From positions 1-64,000 of the forward strand of contig JAHXQP010000024.1 of NCBI GenBank assembly GCA_019391515.1: 64,000 nucleotides of DNA. The letters are read 5' to 3'. How positions within the stretch are numbered: position 1 is the stretch's first letter; every line of letters begins with the position of its first letter. The position numbers and the translations under genes are program-made. This DNA is from Clostridiaceae bacterium. GTDB lineage: Bacteria; Bacillota; Clostridia; Tissierellales; Sporanaerobacteraceae. The notes below the pieces were generated by a model, which had not been told where the DNA came from, ran no database searches, and worked only from the letters and a program-made list of their open reading frames with translations. Below are positions 17,406 to 25,846 of this stretch, piece by piece.

Positions 17406-17417
17406 ATTATTAAATTT

Positions 17418-18353
17418 CTACTTAACCCCACTTTCCAATACATATAGCCTTTTGTTATCTGCATCTAATCTAGCTTTAACCCCTAAGGGTAATGTAATCA
17501 TAGGTTTACAATGGCCCGATTTTAAATTATATATAGTTGGTATATTAAGTGGTTTTATTATATCTTCAAACACTTCTATTAAAGTTAAGCTTTCGTTATA
17601 TTCATCCGATTTGGCTTCACAGCCATTCCAATCACCAAGTATAATCCCATTTGCCTCTTCTAATTTACCTGATAACCTCAATTGAGTAAACATTCTATCT
17701 ATATTGTAAGGTTCTTCTCCTACCTCTTCAAGTAAAAGTAATTTTCCCTTAGTATCTATTTCGTAAGGGGTTCCTAAAGTATCTACTACTAGAGATAAAT
17801 TTCCCCCTACAATTTCTCCTTCTCCAATACCACCACTAATAGTTTGTATTTCTGTACCTTCAGGATTTTCCACAAGCCCTATAGGTTGATTATTAAATAT
17901 ATTTTTAAATAAACTTTCCTTTGAAAAGTCATCAAATCCATTTATCATATTAGAGGCAACCATCGGACCATGAAAGGTTATTAGACTACATATTTGATTC
18001 ATAGCTATATGTAAAGCTGTGATATCACTATACCCTATAAATATTTTAGGATTATTTTTAATTGCTTCATAATCTAATAATTCCAATATTCTAGGAGCTC
18101 CATAACCTCCCCTAATACATATAATTCCTTTAACTTCATCATCTAAAAACATATTGTTTAAATCCCTCGCTCTATCCTCATCAAAACCTGCTAGATAGCC
18201 ATAGGTTTTGTATACACTTTCTCCCATCTTAACTTTAAAGCCTAGTTCTTTCAACTTCTTTTCAGACTTTTTAATGTTTTCCTTGCTAGTTGGACTAGAA
18301 GGAGATATCACACCTATTGTATTCCCTAATTTTAAAGCTTCTGGTCTAAACAT
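17418..18353 (-). CDS. LD-carboxypeptidase, peptidase S66 (LdcA/MccF family)
   Basis: The 311-residue protein matches the S66 serine peptidases, which remove the terminal D-Ala from murein tetrapeptides (LdcA) or detoxify microcin C-like nucleotides (MccF). IGVISPSSP near the N-terminus, IRGGYGAPRIL, the nucleophile in GYSDITALH and the final KSGHCKPMITLPLG histidine are present. I start it at the ATG at 18353 (MFRPEAL) after TTGGAGGG; the frame is open 15 codons further upstream. LdcA and MccF functions cannot be separated here. Confidence 0.87.
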   Translation of the reverse strand: MFRPEALKLGNTIGVISPSSPTSKENIKKSEKKLKELGFKVKMGESVYKTYGYLAGFDEDRARDLNNMFLDDEVKGIICIRGGYGAPRILELLDYEAIKNNPKIFIGYSDITALHIAMNQICSLITFHGPMVASNMINGFDDFSKESLFKNIFNNQPIGLVENPEGTEIQTISGGIGEGEIVGGNLSLVVDTLGTPYEIDTKGKLLLLEEVGEEPYNIDRMFTQLRLSGKLEEANGIILGDWNGCEAKSDEYNESLTLIEVFEDIIKPLNIPTIYNLKSGHCKPMITLPLGVKARLDADNKRLYVLESGVK

Positions 18354-18573
18354 TAAGCATCCCTCCAAATTATACACCAAAGAACAATCTAGAAACATAT
18401 ACTATAATACACTATTATTTCAGCACAATTAATATGTCAAATAAAGTTCACTATATAGGATGTAAAGTTGTAGGGCTTATTTAGAATACTTTAAAATTGC
18501 TTTCATTTTCATGGAAAGCAATTTGTTGCTAAAGGCCTTCTTGCTAGATAATTGCAATAGTAGATTGTCTCTA

Positions 18574-18611
18574 AATTTAAATGCCAGGTTTAAAAACCTG
18601 GCATTTAAATT
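18574..18611. terminator. Palindromic terminator after mgtE
   Basis: AATTTAAATGCCAGGTTT pairs with AAACCTGGCATTTAAATT just downstream of the mgtE stop. It has only weak T-tracts. Confidence 0.6.
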
Positions 18612-18628
18612 CATTAAATATTTTTATA

Positions 18629-19972
18629 TTATAAAACTAATATGGAACTAGCAATATAGAAGTATATAAGTAAACTTAATGCATCTACTATTGTTGTAAT
18701 CAGTGGTCCCGCCATAATAGCAGGGTCAATTTTCATTTTTTTGGCTAGTATTGGAAGTAATCCTCCAATAACTTTTGATATTATTACAGTAACAACTAAA
18801 GTCATTGAAACTGTTAATGCAATTTTAAAATCAACTTTTTCTAAATAATATATTCTTATAAAATTAACAAATCCTAAAACCAAACCTACGATAATACTTA
18901 TTCTAAATTCTTTCCATATAACTTTACTTACATCTCTTAGTCTAATATCTCCTAATGCTAGACCTCTTATTACTAAAGTGGAAGATTGGCTCCCTGAGTT
19001 TCCACCGGTATCCATAAGCATAGGTATAAAGGAAGCTAAAAGTACTGTAGATTGAAGTACACTTTCATATCTTCTTATAATGCCTCCTGTAAATGTAGCT
19101 GAAATCATAAGGACCATAAGCCAAAGTATTCTATGTTTTGCCAAAGTAAAAACATTAGCTTCAAGATATTTTTCTTCTGATGGAGACATAGCCGCCATCT
19201 TTTGAAAGTCTTCTGTAGTCTCTTGGTCTATTACTGCCATTATATCATCAACAGTTATGATTCCAGTAAGTCTATTTTCTTTATCAACTACTGGAAGAGC
19301 TAAAAATCCATATTTTTTGAACAAATCTGCTGTCGTCTCTTGGTCATCATGTGTATTTACAAAGATTACTTCTTCATTCATTATGTCTTTTATCTTTTCA
19401 TTTTCTTCACTTACTACTAGTTTCCTTAATGATACTAGTCCTTCTAACTTTCTATTTGAATCTGTTACATAACAAGTATAAATTGTCTCTTTTGTAAGAC
19501 CTATTTCTTTTATATGATCTAAAGATTCCTTTACAGTCATTTCTTTCTTAAGATCCACATATTCTATAGTCATCAAACTACCAGCTGAATTTGGTGGATA
19601 GTTTAAAAATTGGTTTATAAGTTTACGTTCCTCATAATTGGAATTTAACAATATTTTCTTTACCACATTGGCAGGCATTTCTTCTAGCAAATCTATCATA
19701 TCATCAAAATTTAACTCATCTACAATATATTGCAATTCTTTATCTGTAATACAGGCTATTATTTCTTTTTGCTTATCTGCTGGAAAATAAGAAAAAACGT
19801 CAACTGCTATGTCCTTGGGAAGCATTCTAAATAACATTAAAGCTGTAGTAATGTCTATTTCTTCAAGTACTTCTGCTATATCTATAGCATTCATTTGAAT
19901 AAGGTCTTCTCTAAGCTGTATATATTCTTTGTTCTCTAATAATTTTTCAAATCTTCTTTCGTCTATTTTCAA
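18629..19972 (-). CDS. mgtE: Magnesium transporter MgtE
   Basis: The 447-residue protein has the MgtE layout: an N-terminal helical domain (about 10-125), two CBS domains (about 135-255) that sense cytosolic Mg2+, and five membrane helices with the conserved TGGNSGSQSS motif. It imports Mg2+ and closes when internal Mg2+ is high. It starts at a TTG behind AAGGGGGGG. No classical M-box is visible, but a small upstream reading frame and alternative hairpins cover its leader. Confidence 0.93.
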   Translation of the reverse strand: MKIDERRFEKLLENKEYIQLREDLIQMNAIDIAEVLEEIDITTALMLFRMLPKDIAVDVFSYFPADKQKEIIACITDKELQYIVDELNFDDMIDLLEEMPANVVKKILLNSNYEERKLINQFLNYPPNSAGSLMTIEYVDLKKEMTVKESLDHIKEIGLTKETIYTCYVTDSNRKLEGLVSLRKLVVSEENEKIKDIMNEEVIFVNTHDDQETTADLFKKYGFLALPVVDKENRLTGIITVDDIMAVIDQETTEDFQKMAAMSPSEEKYLEANVFTLAKHRILWLMVLMISATFTGGIIRRYESVLQSTVLLASFIPMLMDTGGNSGSQSSTLVIRGLALGDIRLRDVSKVIWKEFRISIIVGLVLGFVNFIRIYYLEKVDFKIALTVSMTLVVTVIISKVIGGLLPILAKKMKIDPAIMAGPLITTIVDALSLLIYFYIASSILVL

Positions 19973-20084
19973 TTTGTGTCCCCCCCTTGGAAGAACTACA
20001 ATCAGAGGTAATGATTATAGTTCTTTCCTTCCTATTCAATTCTTGTATCAATTTCATCCGCTCACATAAGGGTCCAGAATCCAT
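19947..20084 (-). CDS. Putative 45-residue leader peptide of mgtE
   Basis: A short frame beginning MDSGPLCERMKLIQELN starts at an ATG six bases after AAGAGGTG and runs over the mgtE ribosome site, ending 26 bases inside mgtE in another frame. I do not recognise the peptide. Its strong ribosome site and its overlap with mgtE suggest a translated leader that affects mgtE start-site access. It could be chance, since only position and ribosome site support it. Confidence 0.4.
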   Translation of the reverse strand: MDSGPLCERMKLIQELNRKERTIIITSDCSSSKGGTQIENRRKKI

Positions 20085-20097
20085 AATCATCACCTCT
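19993..20097 (-). promoter_or_regulatory. Alternative hairpins in the mgtE leader
   Basis: A 12-bp hairpin (19993-20004 with 20012-20023, one mismatch) stands just upstream of the mgtE ribosome site. The segment at 20004-20018 can instead pair with 20083-20097 (14 of 15 bases), which is the ribosome site and start of the small leader frame. The two pairings share bases and exclude each other, as in attenuators. The function is inferred. Confidence 0.45.
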
Positions 20098-20185
20098 TTC
20101 TTATTAAAAGTCTTCCTCAGGAATAAATATTATATCATATTATACTTATAGAGTATGATACTTTACATATTTTTTCAAGAAATTT

Positions 20186-21223
20186 TTAATTTTTTTTCAC
20201 TATTTTTTCACTAATTTGTCTATAAATTTTTCCTATCTCCGAATTTAAATCATTAGTTAGTATAACACCTTTATCACTTCCTACCCTTATCTCTTTAAGA
20301 AGAGGAATTTCTCCTAAAAAGTCTACTCCTAGTTCTTTACTTAAGTTTTCTCCTTCTCCACTGCCAAATATATAGTGCTTTTCATCACAATTATCACAGA
20401 TGAAATAAGACATATTTTCTATAACTCCAACTATTTCAGTATTAGTTTTATTCGCCATAACTCCTAATCTCTTCGCCACACCCTTAGCAGTGATTTGTGG
20501 TGTAGTAACTATTAAAAACTTAGCTTCTTTAACTTCTTGCATAATACTTAAAGGTATGTCTCCAGTTCCCGGTGGCAAATCCAATAATAAGTAATCCAAT
20601 TCTCCCCAATGCACTTCTGTTAAAAATTGATTTAATATTCCAGAAAGTACAGGACCTCTCCAAACCAATGCTTCATCTTCTCCCACTAGATTGCCCATAG
20701 ACATAACTTTTACCCCTTCTACTTCTACTGGGATAATAATTCTTTCATCTATTGCTGTAGCTCTTTCTTGTTTTATGCCCAATATTTGAGGAATACTATA
20801 ACCTAATATATCAGCATCTATTAGACCTACTTTATAACCCATATGGCTTAAAGTAATGGCTAAGTTTGCAGTTACTGTAGACTTTCCTACTCCACCTTTT
20901 CCACTTCCTATAGCTAATATAGTTGTATTTTCGAAAGAGTTTAGACTTTCTGGTTGTCCAAAAAGCTTGTCTTTTTCTTCTTTTGTCATTTCACCAAACT
21001 TGACTTCTATACTTTTTACTCCTTCCAAGGAAGAAACTTCTTTTATAATATCAGCTTCCATTTTATTTTTCATAGGACAACCTATAGTAGTTAAAGCAAC
21101 TTCTATTTTAACATTCCCATTTTCCTCTAAAATATTTTTTATCATATTCAATTCAATTAAATTTTTATTTAGCTCTGGATCATAAACTTTTTCCAATGCT
21201 TTTACTATCTGTTCTTTATCCAT
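20186..21223 (-). CDS. Mrp/NBP35-family iron-sulfur carrier ATPase
   Basis: The 345-residue protein has an N-terminal DUF59 (MIP18-like) domain (about 1-80) and a ParA-like ATPase domain with the deviant Walker A GSGKGGVGKST (106-116). A CDNC pair near residue 270 can bind a bridging Fe-S cluster. Proteins of this family (ApbC/Mrp) carry Fe-S clusters to apoproteins. A HesB-like selenoprotein gene lies immediately downstream in the same orientation, consistent with a shared Fe-S or redox role. Confidence 0.9.
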   Translation of the reverse strand: MDKEQIVKALEKVYDPELNKNLIELNMIKNILEENGNVKIEVALTTIGCPMKNKMEADIIKEVSSLEGVKSIEVKFGEMTKEEKDKLFGQPESLNSFENTTILAIGSGKGGVGKSTVTANLAITLSHMGYKVGLIDADILGYSIPQILGIKQERATAIDERIIIPVEVEGVKVMSMGNLVGEDEALVWRGPVLSGILNQFLTEVHWGELDYLLLDLPPGTGDIPLSIMQEVKEAKFLIVTTPQITAKGVAKRLGVMANKTNTEIVGVIENMSYFICDNCDEKHYIFGSGEGENLSKELGVDFLGEIPLLKEIRVGSDKGVILTNDLNSEIGKIYRQISEKIVKKN

Positions 21224-21310
21224 CTAAATCATCTCCTTTTAATATTTTCTTCCCACATTTAATTATATCCTACTAATTATATAATTAAATGGGTTTTTGC
21301 CCAAAAAACA

Positions 21311-21340
21311 AAAAAAGATAGGCAATGCCTATCTTTTTTT
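21311..21340. terminator. Terminator between the selenoprotein and Mrp genes
   Basis: AAAAAAGATAGGC / GCCTATCTTTTTTT forms a perfect stem with T-runs on both strands, immediately after the selenoprotein stop codon on the minus strand. Confidence 0.85.
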
Positions 21341-21343
21341 GTT

Positions 21344-21643
21344 TTAACAAGTAGAACCTCCTCTTCCAACACTTACTTGGAAGCCTCTTCTTAGCCAACT
21401 ATCTGAATAATCTATTGTAAAATCACTAAAGTTATTAGCCATGTCTTCGTCTAATAAAAACGTAAAGTCTTCTACTTGAACTTTTTTGTCTCCATCTTTT
21501 TGCTCATCCAGAGCTAAGCCAAAACTTGGCCCACCTCAACCAAAACCTGCTATATAAATTCTAAGTGATTTACTTAAGTCATTCTTTTTTTCTAAAAACT
21601 TTTTAAGCTCTTTTGAAGCTTTATCAGTTATTTCTATTGACAT
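21344..21643 (-). CDS. HesB/IscA-like selenoprotein (UGA read as selenocysteine)
   Basis: The 99-residue frame is open from an ATG (21643, after AAGGAGGG) to a TAA, apart from one in-frame TGA at 21536-21538. The reading is RIYIAGFG-TGA-GGPSFGLALDE. In HesB-like proteins this position holds the conserved Cys, and selenocysteine forms of this family are known. The TGA is therefore codon 36, Sec. The flanking sequence on both sides is fully conserved for the family and ends GRGGSTC with one more Cys (99). A hairpin just after the TGA fits a bacterial SECIS element. A role in Fe-S or redox chemistry is likely but not established. Confidence 0.88.
21516..21538 (-). promoter_or_regulatory. Candidate bacterial SECIS element
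   Basis: Directly after the TGA codon the minus strand reads GGTGGGCCAAGTTTTGGC. GCCAA pairs with TTGGC around a small loop that begins with G, the feature SelB recognises. The exact fold was judged by eye. Confidence 0.55.
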
Positions 21644-21756
21644 GATAACCCTCCTTATTTTCATTGTAATTTACAAATACCCCATATAGGTATTTGTAAA
21701 CACATTCTATATTATTATTTTAAATAAGTCAAGTTTTTTATCCTGGCAATAAAAAA

Positions 21757-21790
21757 CTGTCTCAAAATAATATATTATTTTGAGACAGTC
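21757..21790. terminator. Terminator after the holin-like gene
   Basis: ACTGTCTCAAAATAATA pairs with its complement ending TTTTGAGACAGT, just downstream of the holin-like stop. A-rich flanks give a U-tract on the minus strand. Confidence 0.75.
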
Positions 21791-21796
21791 TCCTTA

Positions 21797-22192
21797 CTAC
21801 ATTGCACGCCCAGGAATTATAGCATCCAATACACCAATAACTAAGGCACCAATTATAGCTCCCCATACTGATATATTAAACCCTGGGACAATAAACTTTG
21901 TAACGTATAAAATGATTGCAGCGACAATGAAGCCTGTAAGCCCCCTTCCAAAAGGCGAAGCATCCACCCCTGCAACCTTTTGAACTAAATAATCAAGAAG
22001 CGCAATAACAACAGATGCTAAAATAAGACTCCAAAGTCCATTAATTCTAAATCCAGGAGTCAGTAAAGCTGCTACTCCAACTACTATAGCTGTAACAAGA
22101 ATTCTTAAAAGTATCTCACCTAATGCACTAGTATTGTCATCTTTGGTTCTAGTATCTCTATTTCTATCTTTATTATTATCGTTATTATCCAT
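21797..22192 (-). CDS. Phage-holin-like four-helix membrane protein (YvlD family)
   Basis: The 131-residue protein has a hydrophilic Asn/Asp-rich N-terminus (residues 1-25) and about four hydrophobic helices, with segments such as GLTGFIVAAIILYVTKFIVPG and GALVIGVLDAI. This fits the superfamily IV holin/YvlD-type proteins found in many bacterial chromosomes. I chose the ATG at 22192 because AAGGAGGTGATTTA precedes it. There are no phage genes around it, so a lysis role is unlikely. The actual function is unknown. Confidence 0.75.
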   Translation of the reverse strand: MDNNDNNKDRNRDTRTKDDNTSALGEILLRILVTAIVVGVAALLTPGFRINGLWSLILASVVIALLDYLVQKVAGVDASPFGRGLTGFIVAAIILYVTKFIVPGFNISVWGAIIGALVIGVLDAIIPGRAM

Positions 22193-22346
22193 TAAATCAC
22201 CTCCTTTTATAATGGTCTCCATTATATTTTTTTTTATGCAAATTGGTTAATTTTTTTAAAATAATATAATGATATAATAAGACTACAAAGGGTATAAAAT
22301 ATATGTTAAGATACTCTTAAAGTATTTTAAAAGGAGGAGTTAAAAA

Positions 22347-22532
22347 ATGGAAATAACTAAAGATATGCTTATTGGCGAATTAATCCGTCAAAAACCAGAA
22401 GCTATAGAAACTCTTATGAGATTTGGCATGGGATGTGTTGGTTGCCCATCAAGCCAAATGGAATCTCTAGAAGAAGCAGCTATGGTCCATGGTTTAGATC
22501 TTAATGAACTTTTAAAAGCTTTAAACCAATAA
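22347..22532 (+). CDS. DUF1858 small redox-type protein
   Basis: This 61-residue protein has the DUF1858 pattern, a small helical domain found alone or with hybrid-cluster proteins and believed to carry a redox disulfide. The CVGC pair lies at residues 30-33 in the GMGCVGCPSSQMESLEEAAMVHG context. It starts at an ATG after AAAAGGAGGAG, stands alone on the plus strand and ends in a terminator. The specific role is unknown. Confidence 0.85.
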   Translation: MEITKDMLIGELIRQKPEAIETLMRFGMGCVGCPSSQMESLEEAAMVHGLDLNELLKALNQ

Positions 22533-22542
22533 AAGAAAAACA

Positions 22543-22580
22543 AAAGGAGGAGCAAAAGCTCCTCTTTAGTTTTTTGTTTT
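22543..22580 (+). terminator. Terminator after the DUF1858 gene
   Basis: AAAGGAGGAGC-AAAA-GCTCCTCTTT followed by AGTTTTTTG lies directly after the gene. Confidence 0.75.
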
Positions 22581-22590
22581 TTAAATTTTT

Positions 22591-22992
22591 TTATTCATTT
22601 CTAACTTTTTTCATTTGTTTTGCGTCCTCTGCTGCTTTTATAATGTCTTCTATATTATTAGATATTGAAGCCTGTACTGCTACTGCTATACTACCTTCTA
22701 TAATGGGAGTATCTAATATTAAAACACTTCCTTTTATTTCTTCATCTAACATATCTATTGCCATTTCTGCATTCATTATTGAACTTCCTATATCTGCCAA
22801 TACCACTACTTCATTCCCAGTATAGACCTCTTCAATTCCTTCTTTTATCAAAAAGGCATCTGTTCCTATTCTTCCATCTTCAGTACCACCAGCAGATACT
22901 ATTTTTAAGTCCTTATCTGCCATTTCGTAGCACAATTCTACTGCACCTTTAGAAACTTTTTCACTATGAGATACAATAACTATACCTACCAT
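22591..22992 (-). CDS. dhaM: Dihydroxyacetone kinase phosphotransfer subunit
   Basis: This 133-residue EIIA-like protein passes phosphate from the PTS to DhaL-bound ADP. The likely phosphorylated His is near the N-terminus in IVIVSHSEK (His9), and AGGTEDGRIGTD is conserved. It is the single-domain form, without HPr or EI domains, as in Lactococcus. It is the last gene of dhaK-dhaL-dhaM, 22 bp after dhaL. Confidence 0.92.
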   Translation of the reverse strand: MVGIVIVSHSEKVSKGAVELCYEMADKDLKIVSAGGTEDGRIGTDAFLIKEGIEEVYTGNEVVVLADIGSSIMNAEMAIDMLDEEIKGSVLILDTPIIEGSIAVAVQASISNNIEDIIKAAEDAKQMKKVRNE

Positions 22993-23014
22993 ATAAAAAC
23001 CTCCTAAAATACAA

Positions 23015-23647
23015 TTAAACTTTATCTAGAGTACACCATATAGTCTTTAATAATAAATAACTAGATGTAGCTCCTGGATCCTGATAGCCTATACTTCTTT
23101 CTCCTAGATAACTAGCTCTTCCTTTTCTTGCAATTATTTCTTTTGTATATTCCACGCCATTATAAGCTGCTTCTTGGGCTTTAAAAGATGCCTTAACCAT
23201 GTCTTCTCCATTTTCGATAGATTCTTTAAATACTTCATAAGCAGGAATAAGTGCATCTAACATAGTTTTATCTCCCTTTTCTGCCTTCCCTCTCATTTTT
23301 ACTCCTTTTATAGCTTCATCAAATACAGCTATTGCATCTTGACCACCTATTTCCATCTTATCTTTCACAACTGCTGCAGATTTTAAGAAAGCAGTTCCAT
23401 ATAATGGACCTGAAGCTCCACCTACTTTAGAAATCAATACCATAGCTACAGTTTTTAATATGGTTCCACAATCTTGCCCTTTTAGACTTGATAGTTTTTC
23501 CAATACTGCACTAAAACCCTTATCCATATTAATCCCATGGTCTGAGTCACCTATCTTTGCATCTAATTCCGTTAAGTACCCTTTATTTTCTTTCATAACA
23601 TGAGCCATATTTTCTATTATATTTAATAACATATCTGAAGTTATCAA
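23015..23647 (-). CDS. dhaL: Dihydroxyacetone kinase ADP-binding subunit
   Basis: The 210-residue protein holds ADP and Mg2+ and transfers phosphate to dihydroxyacetone bound on DhaK. Its signature is present: KIGDSDHGINMDKGF with the Mg-binding aspartates, GASGPLYG and GDKTMLDAL, and near the C-terminus YLGERSIGYQDPGATS. It lies between dhaK (31 bp) and dhaM. The operon supports glycerol or dihydroxyacetone use. Confidence 0.94.
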   Translation of the reverse strand: MITSDMLLNIIENMAHVMKENKGYLTELDAKIGDSDHGINMDKGFSAVLEKLSSLKGQDCGTILKTVAMVLISKVGGASGPLYGTAFLKSAAVVKDKMEIGGQDAIAVFDEAIKGVKMRGKAEKGDKTMLDALIPAYEVFKESIENGEDMVKASFKAQEAAYNGVEYTKEIIARKGRASYLGERSIGYQDPGATSSYLLLKTIWCTLDKV

Positions 23648-23678
23648 GTTATCACCTCTTTATCTTTTATTCCATTTC

Positions 23679-24677
23679 CTAAATTATTTTAAGGACTGGT
23701 GTATTGGCTTTAAAATCTAAAAGTTCTTTCAATTCATTATCCAATTTCAATACAGTCAGAGAAAATCCAGCCATCTCCAATGAAGTCATGAAGTTACCTA
23801 CTAATGTCTTATATATTTTAATATTCTTTTCTTCTAATATTTCATGTACTTCTCTATTTACAATATATAGTTCCATAATAGGGGTTCCGCCTAGTCCATT
23901 TACTAATACTGCTACTTCTTCATTTTCTTTAACTTCTATGTCTTCTAAAATCTTTTCTAATAGTAGCCCTGTAATTTCATCTGCATTCATTATCTTTCTT
24001 TTATAAATCCCTGGTTCTCCATGAATCCCTAAACCTACTTCCATTTCATCTTCTTCTAATTCAAAACTAGGCTTTCCTGCCTGTGGCACTGTACATGGAG
24101 TAAGGGACATACCCATAGATCTAGTATTGGCGATAACTTTTTCTGCTACTCTCTTTACATTTTCTAAATCCATTCCCTTTTCTGCAGCTGCACCAGATAT
24201 CTTATGGACTAAAACTGTGCCAGCAATGCCTCTCCTCCCTGTAGTATAAGTACTATCTTCTACTGCTACATCATCGTTTACAACTACAGTTTCTACTTTT
24301 ATACCTTCCATTTCTGCCATATCCTTAGCCATTTCAAAATTCATTACATCACCAGAATAATTTTTTATAATAAGAAGTACTCCTTCACCACTATCTACAA
24401 CTTTTATAGCTTCAAATACTTGATCTGGAGTTGGTGATGTAAATACCTCCCCTGCTACCGCCCCATCTAACATACCTTCTCCTACAAATCCTCCATGAGA
24501 TGGTTCATGTCCACTTCCACCTCCACTTACAAGGGCTACCTTACCTTTTACTGGTAAGTCTTTCGTTACTAATACATCAAATCCCTCCAGTCTTTTTAAA
24601 TATTCAGGATAAGCCTTTACAATCCCTTGAAGCATTTCATCCACAACATTCTCTGGATTGTTAATAATCTTTTTCAC
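23679..24677 (-). CDS. dhaK: Dihydroxyacetone kinase substrate-binding subunit
   Basis: The 332-residue protein binds dihydroxyacetone covalently through a histidine, here in GLGIHGEPG. The VSGGGSGHEPSHGGFVG loop near residue 50-66 is typical. It begins the three-gene PTS-dependent kinase operon. It ends with the usual VLKLDNELKELLDF segment. Confidence 0.95.
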   Translation of the reverse strand: MKKIINNPENVVDEMLQGIVKAYPEYLKRLEGFDVLVTKDLPVKGKVALVSGGGSGHEPSHGGFVGEGMLDGAVAGEVFTSPTPDQVFEAIKVVDSGEGVLLIIKNYSGDVMNFEMAKDMAEMEGIKVETVVVNDDVAVEDSTYTTGRRGIAGTVLVHKISGAAAEKGMDLENVKRVAEKVIANTRSMGMSLTPCTVPQAGKPSFELEEDEMEVGLGIHGEPGIYKRKIMNADEITGLLLEKILEDIEVKENEEVAVLVNGLGGTPIMELYIVNREVHEILEEKNIKIYKTLVGNFMTSLEMAGFSLTVLKLDNELKELLDFKANTPVLKII

Positions 24678-24746
24678 AATAATACCCCCTATATTATTAA
24701 GTTATTAATATTTTACCCATTTTTATAATTAAATTTACTTAAAAAT

Positions 24747-24785
24747 AAAAAAAGGAAAGGTTCATCAAACCCTTCCTTTTCTTTT
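24747..24785. terminator. Terminator between glutaredoxin and dhaK genes
   Basis: AAAAGGAAGGGTTTGATGAACCTTTCCTTTT is seen as an imperfect stem on the minus strand with a T-rich tail, about 22 bp downstream of the glutaredoxin stop. Confidence 0.6.
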
Positions 24786-24806
24786 TCTCAAAGTTTATAT
24801 TATTTT

Positions 24807-25037
24807 TTATAGATTAAGTAACTCATCTAATCTTGCTCTGTCAAATCCTACTATTTCTTCTCCATCAACAAGTATCACTGGTACTCCCATGTGACCCATA
24901 GACATTAATTCTTTTCTAGCATTTATGTCTTTTTGAACATTTTTTTCAGTATATGGTACATTCTTTTGAGAAAGATATTCTTTTGCTGCTACACAATGTG
25001 GACATGTATCTGTTGAATAAACTGTTACATTTGCCAT
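24807..25037 (-). CDS. Glutaredoxin-like protein, CPHC type
   Basis: This 76-residue thioredoxin-fold protein has the active site DTCPHCVAAKEYL, the cis-proline loop GVPVILVDGEEI and the GFDRARLDELL C-terminus. Members of this small glutaredoxin group in anaerobes can be selenoproteins, with Sec at the first Cys; here it is Cys. It is a paralogue of the gene 67 bp upstream. Its partner proteins are unknown. Confidence 0.9.
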   Translation of the reverse strand: MANVTVYSTDTCPHCVAAKEYLSQKNVPYTEKNVQKDINARKELMSMGHMGVPVILVDGEEIVGFDRARLDELLNL

Positions 25038-25104
25038 TTAAATTCCTCCTTTTATTCATCTATATAGATGATACCCCTAGAGGGTATGATTGTCAAGGGC
25101 ATTT

Positions 25105-25332
25105 TTAATTAATAGCCTTATCTATTCTACTTTTATCAAATCCTACTATTTCTTCATCCCCTACAATTAGAACTGGAACTGTACGATAGCCCATGGACAA
25201 CAATTCATTTTTAGCTTGAGAGTTTTCTTGTACATTCTTTTCATCGTATTTTATACCTTTTTCCGAAAGATACTCCTTTGTTTTAATACAATAGGGACAT
25301 GCATTGGCGGTATAAATGGTTATATTCTTCAT
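25105..25332 (-). CDS. Glutaredoxin-like protein, CPYC type
   Basis: The 75-residue paralogue of the next gene has active site CPYCIKTKEYLSEK and the cis-proline loop TVPVLIVGDEEIVGFD. The two proteins share roughly half their residues, so they arose by tandem duplication. CPYC is the classical glutaredoxin active site. The ATG at 25332 follows GAGAGG. Confidence 0.9.
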   Translation of the reverse strand: MKNITIYTANACPYCIKTKEYLSEKGIKYDEKNVQENSQAKNELLSMGYRTVPVLIVGDEEIVGFDKSRIDKAIN

Positions 25333-25540
25333 TGTAAGTCTCCTCTCATAATTTTACTCAAATAATATATTATTATACCAGTTATTTTTATATTACCCGA
25401 TAAATATATCTTTAATCAATTTGAAATATCTCTTTTTTTGAAAAAAAGCAGTTTTTGTAGGTCTAAAGTCTTAAGGCTTGTAGTTCTTATGTATTATATG
25501 ATATACTGATATGGTACCATTTTAGGAAAGGCGTGAGATA

Positions 25541-25828
25541 ATGGTAAAAAATTATATGGAATTGTTAGTATCAGAAACACTTAATGATATAATTAAAGAT
25601 TATGATATTTGTACATGTAATGATTGTATAAATGATATTGAGTCTATTGCACTTAACAATCTACCGCCAGTATATTTTTTATCTTATACAGATGAAGCCC
25701 AAAAAAAAGCTTTTCTTCTAGATAGACAAAGAAAAATATCTGTACTTGCAAAGGTTGCAGAAGCTATACAGATTGTATCAAACAATTCTCATAACAAAGG
25801 CAGTAAAAAAATGAGGGAAAACCTCTAA
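25541..25828 (+). CDS. ComFB-family protein
   Basis: The 95-residue protein matches the late-competence ComFB domain: NYMELLVSETLNDII at the start, a CTCNDC triad (Cys24, 26, 29) and the core DIESIALNNLPPVYFL (32-46). ComFB domains in other bacteria were recently shown to bind cyclic dinucleotides. No competence operon is near it. Its ATG follows AGGAAAGGCGTGAGATA, a weak ribosome site. Ligand and role here are unknown. Confidence 0.85.
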   Translation: MVKNYMELLVSETLNDIIKDYDICTCNDCINDIESIALNNLPPVYFLSYTDEAQKKAFLLDRQRKISVLAKVAEAIQIVSNNSHNKGSKKMRENL

Positions 25829-25846
25829 CCCCCCATTTTTTTATGT

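Noticed and set aside
21344-21643. Interpretation of the TGA as a pseudogene mutation
   Set aside because: The rest of the frame is intact, the TGA is exactly at the conserved Cys and a SECIS-like hairpin follows, so selenocysteine is the better reading.
21797-22192. Prophage lysis gene
   Set aside because: No phage genes are near, and holin-like YvlD proteins are common chromosomal genes.
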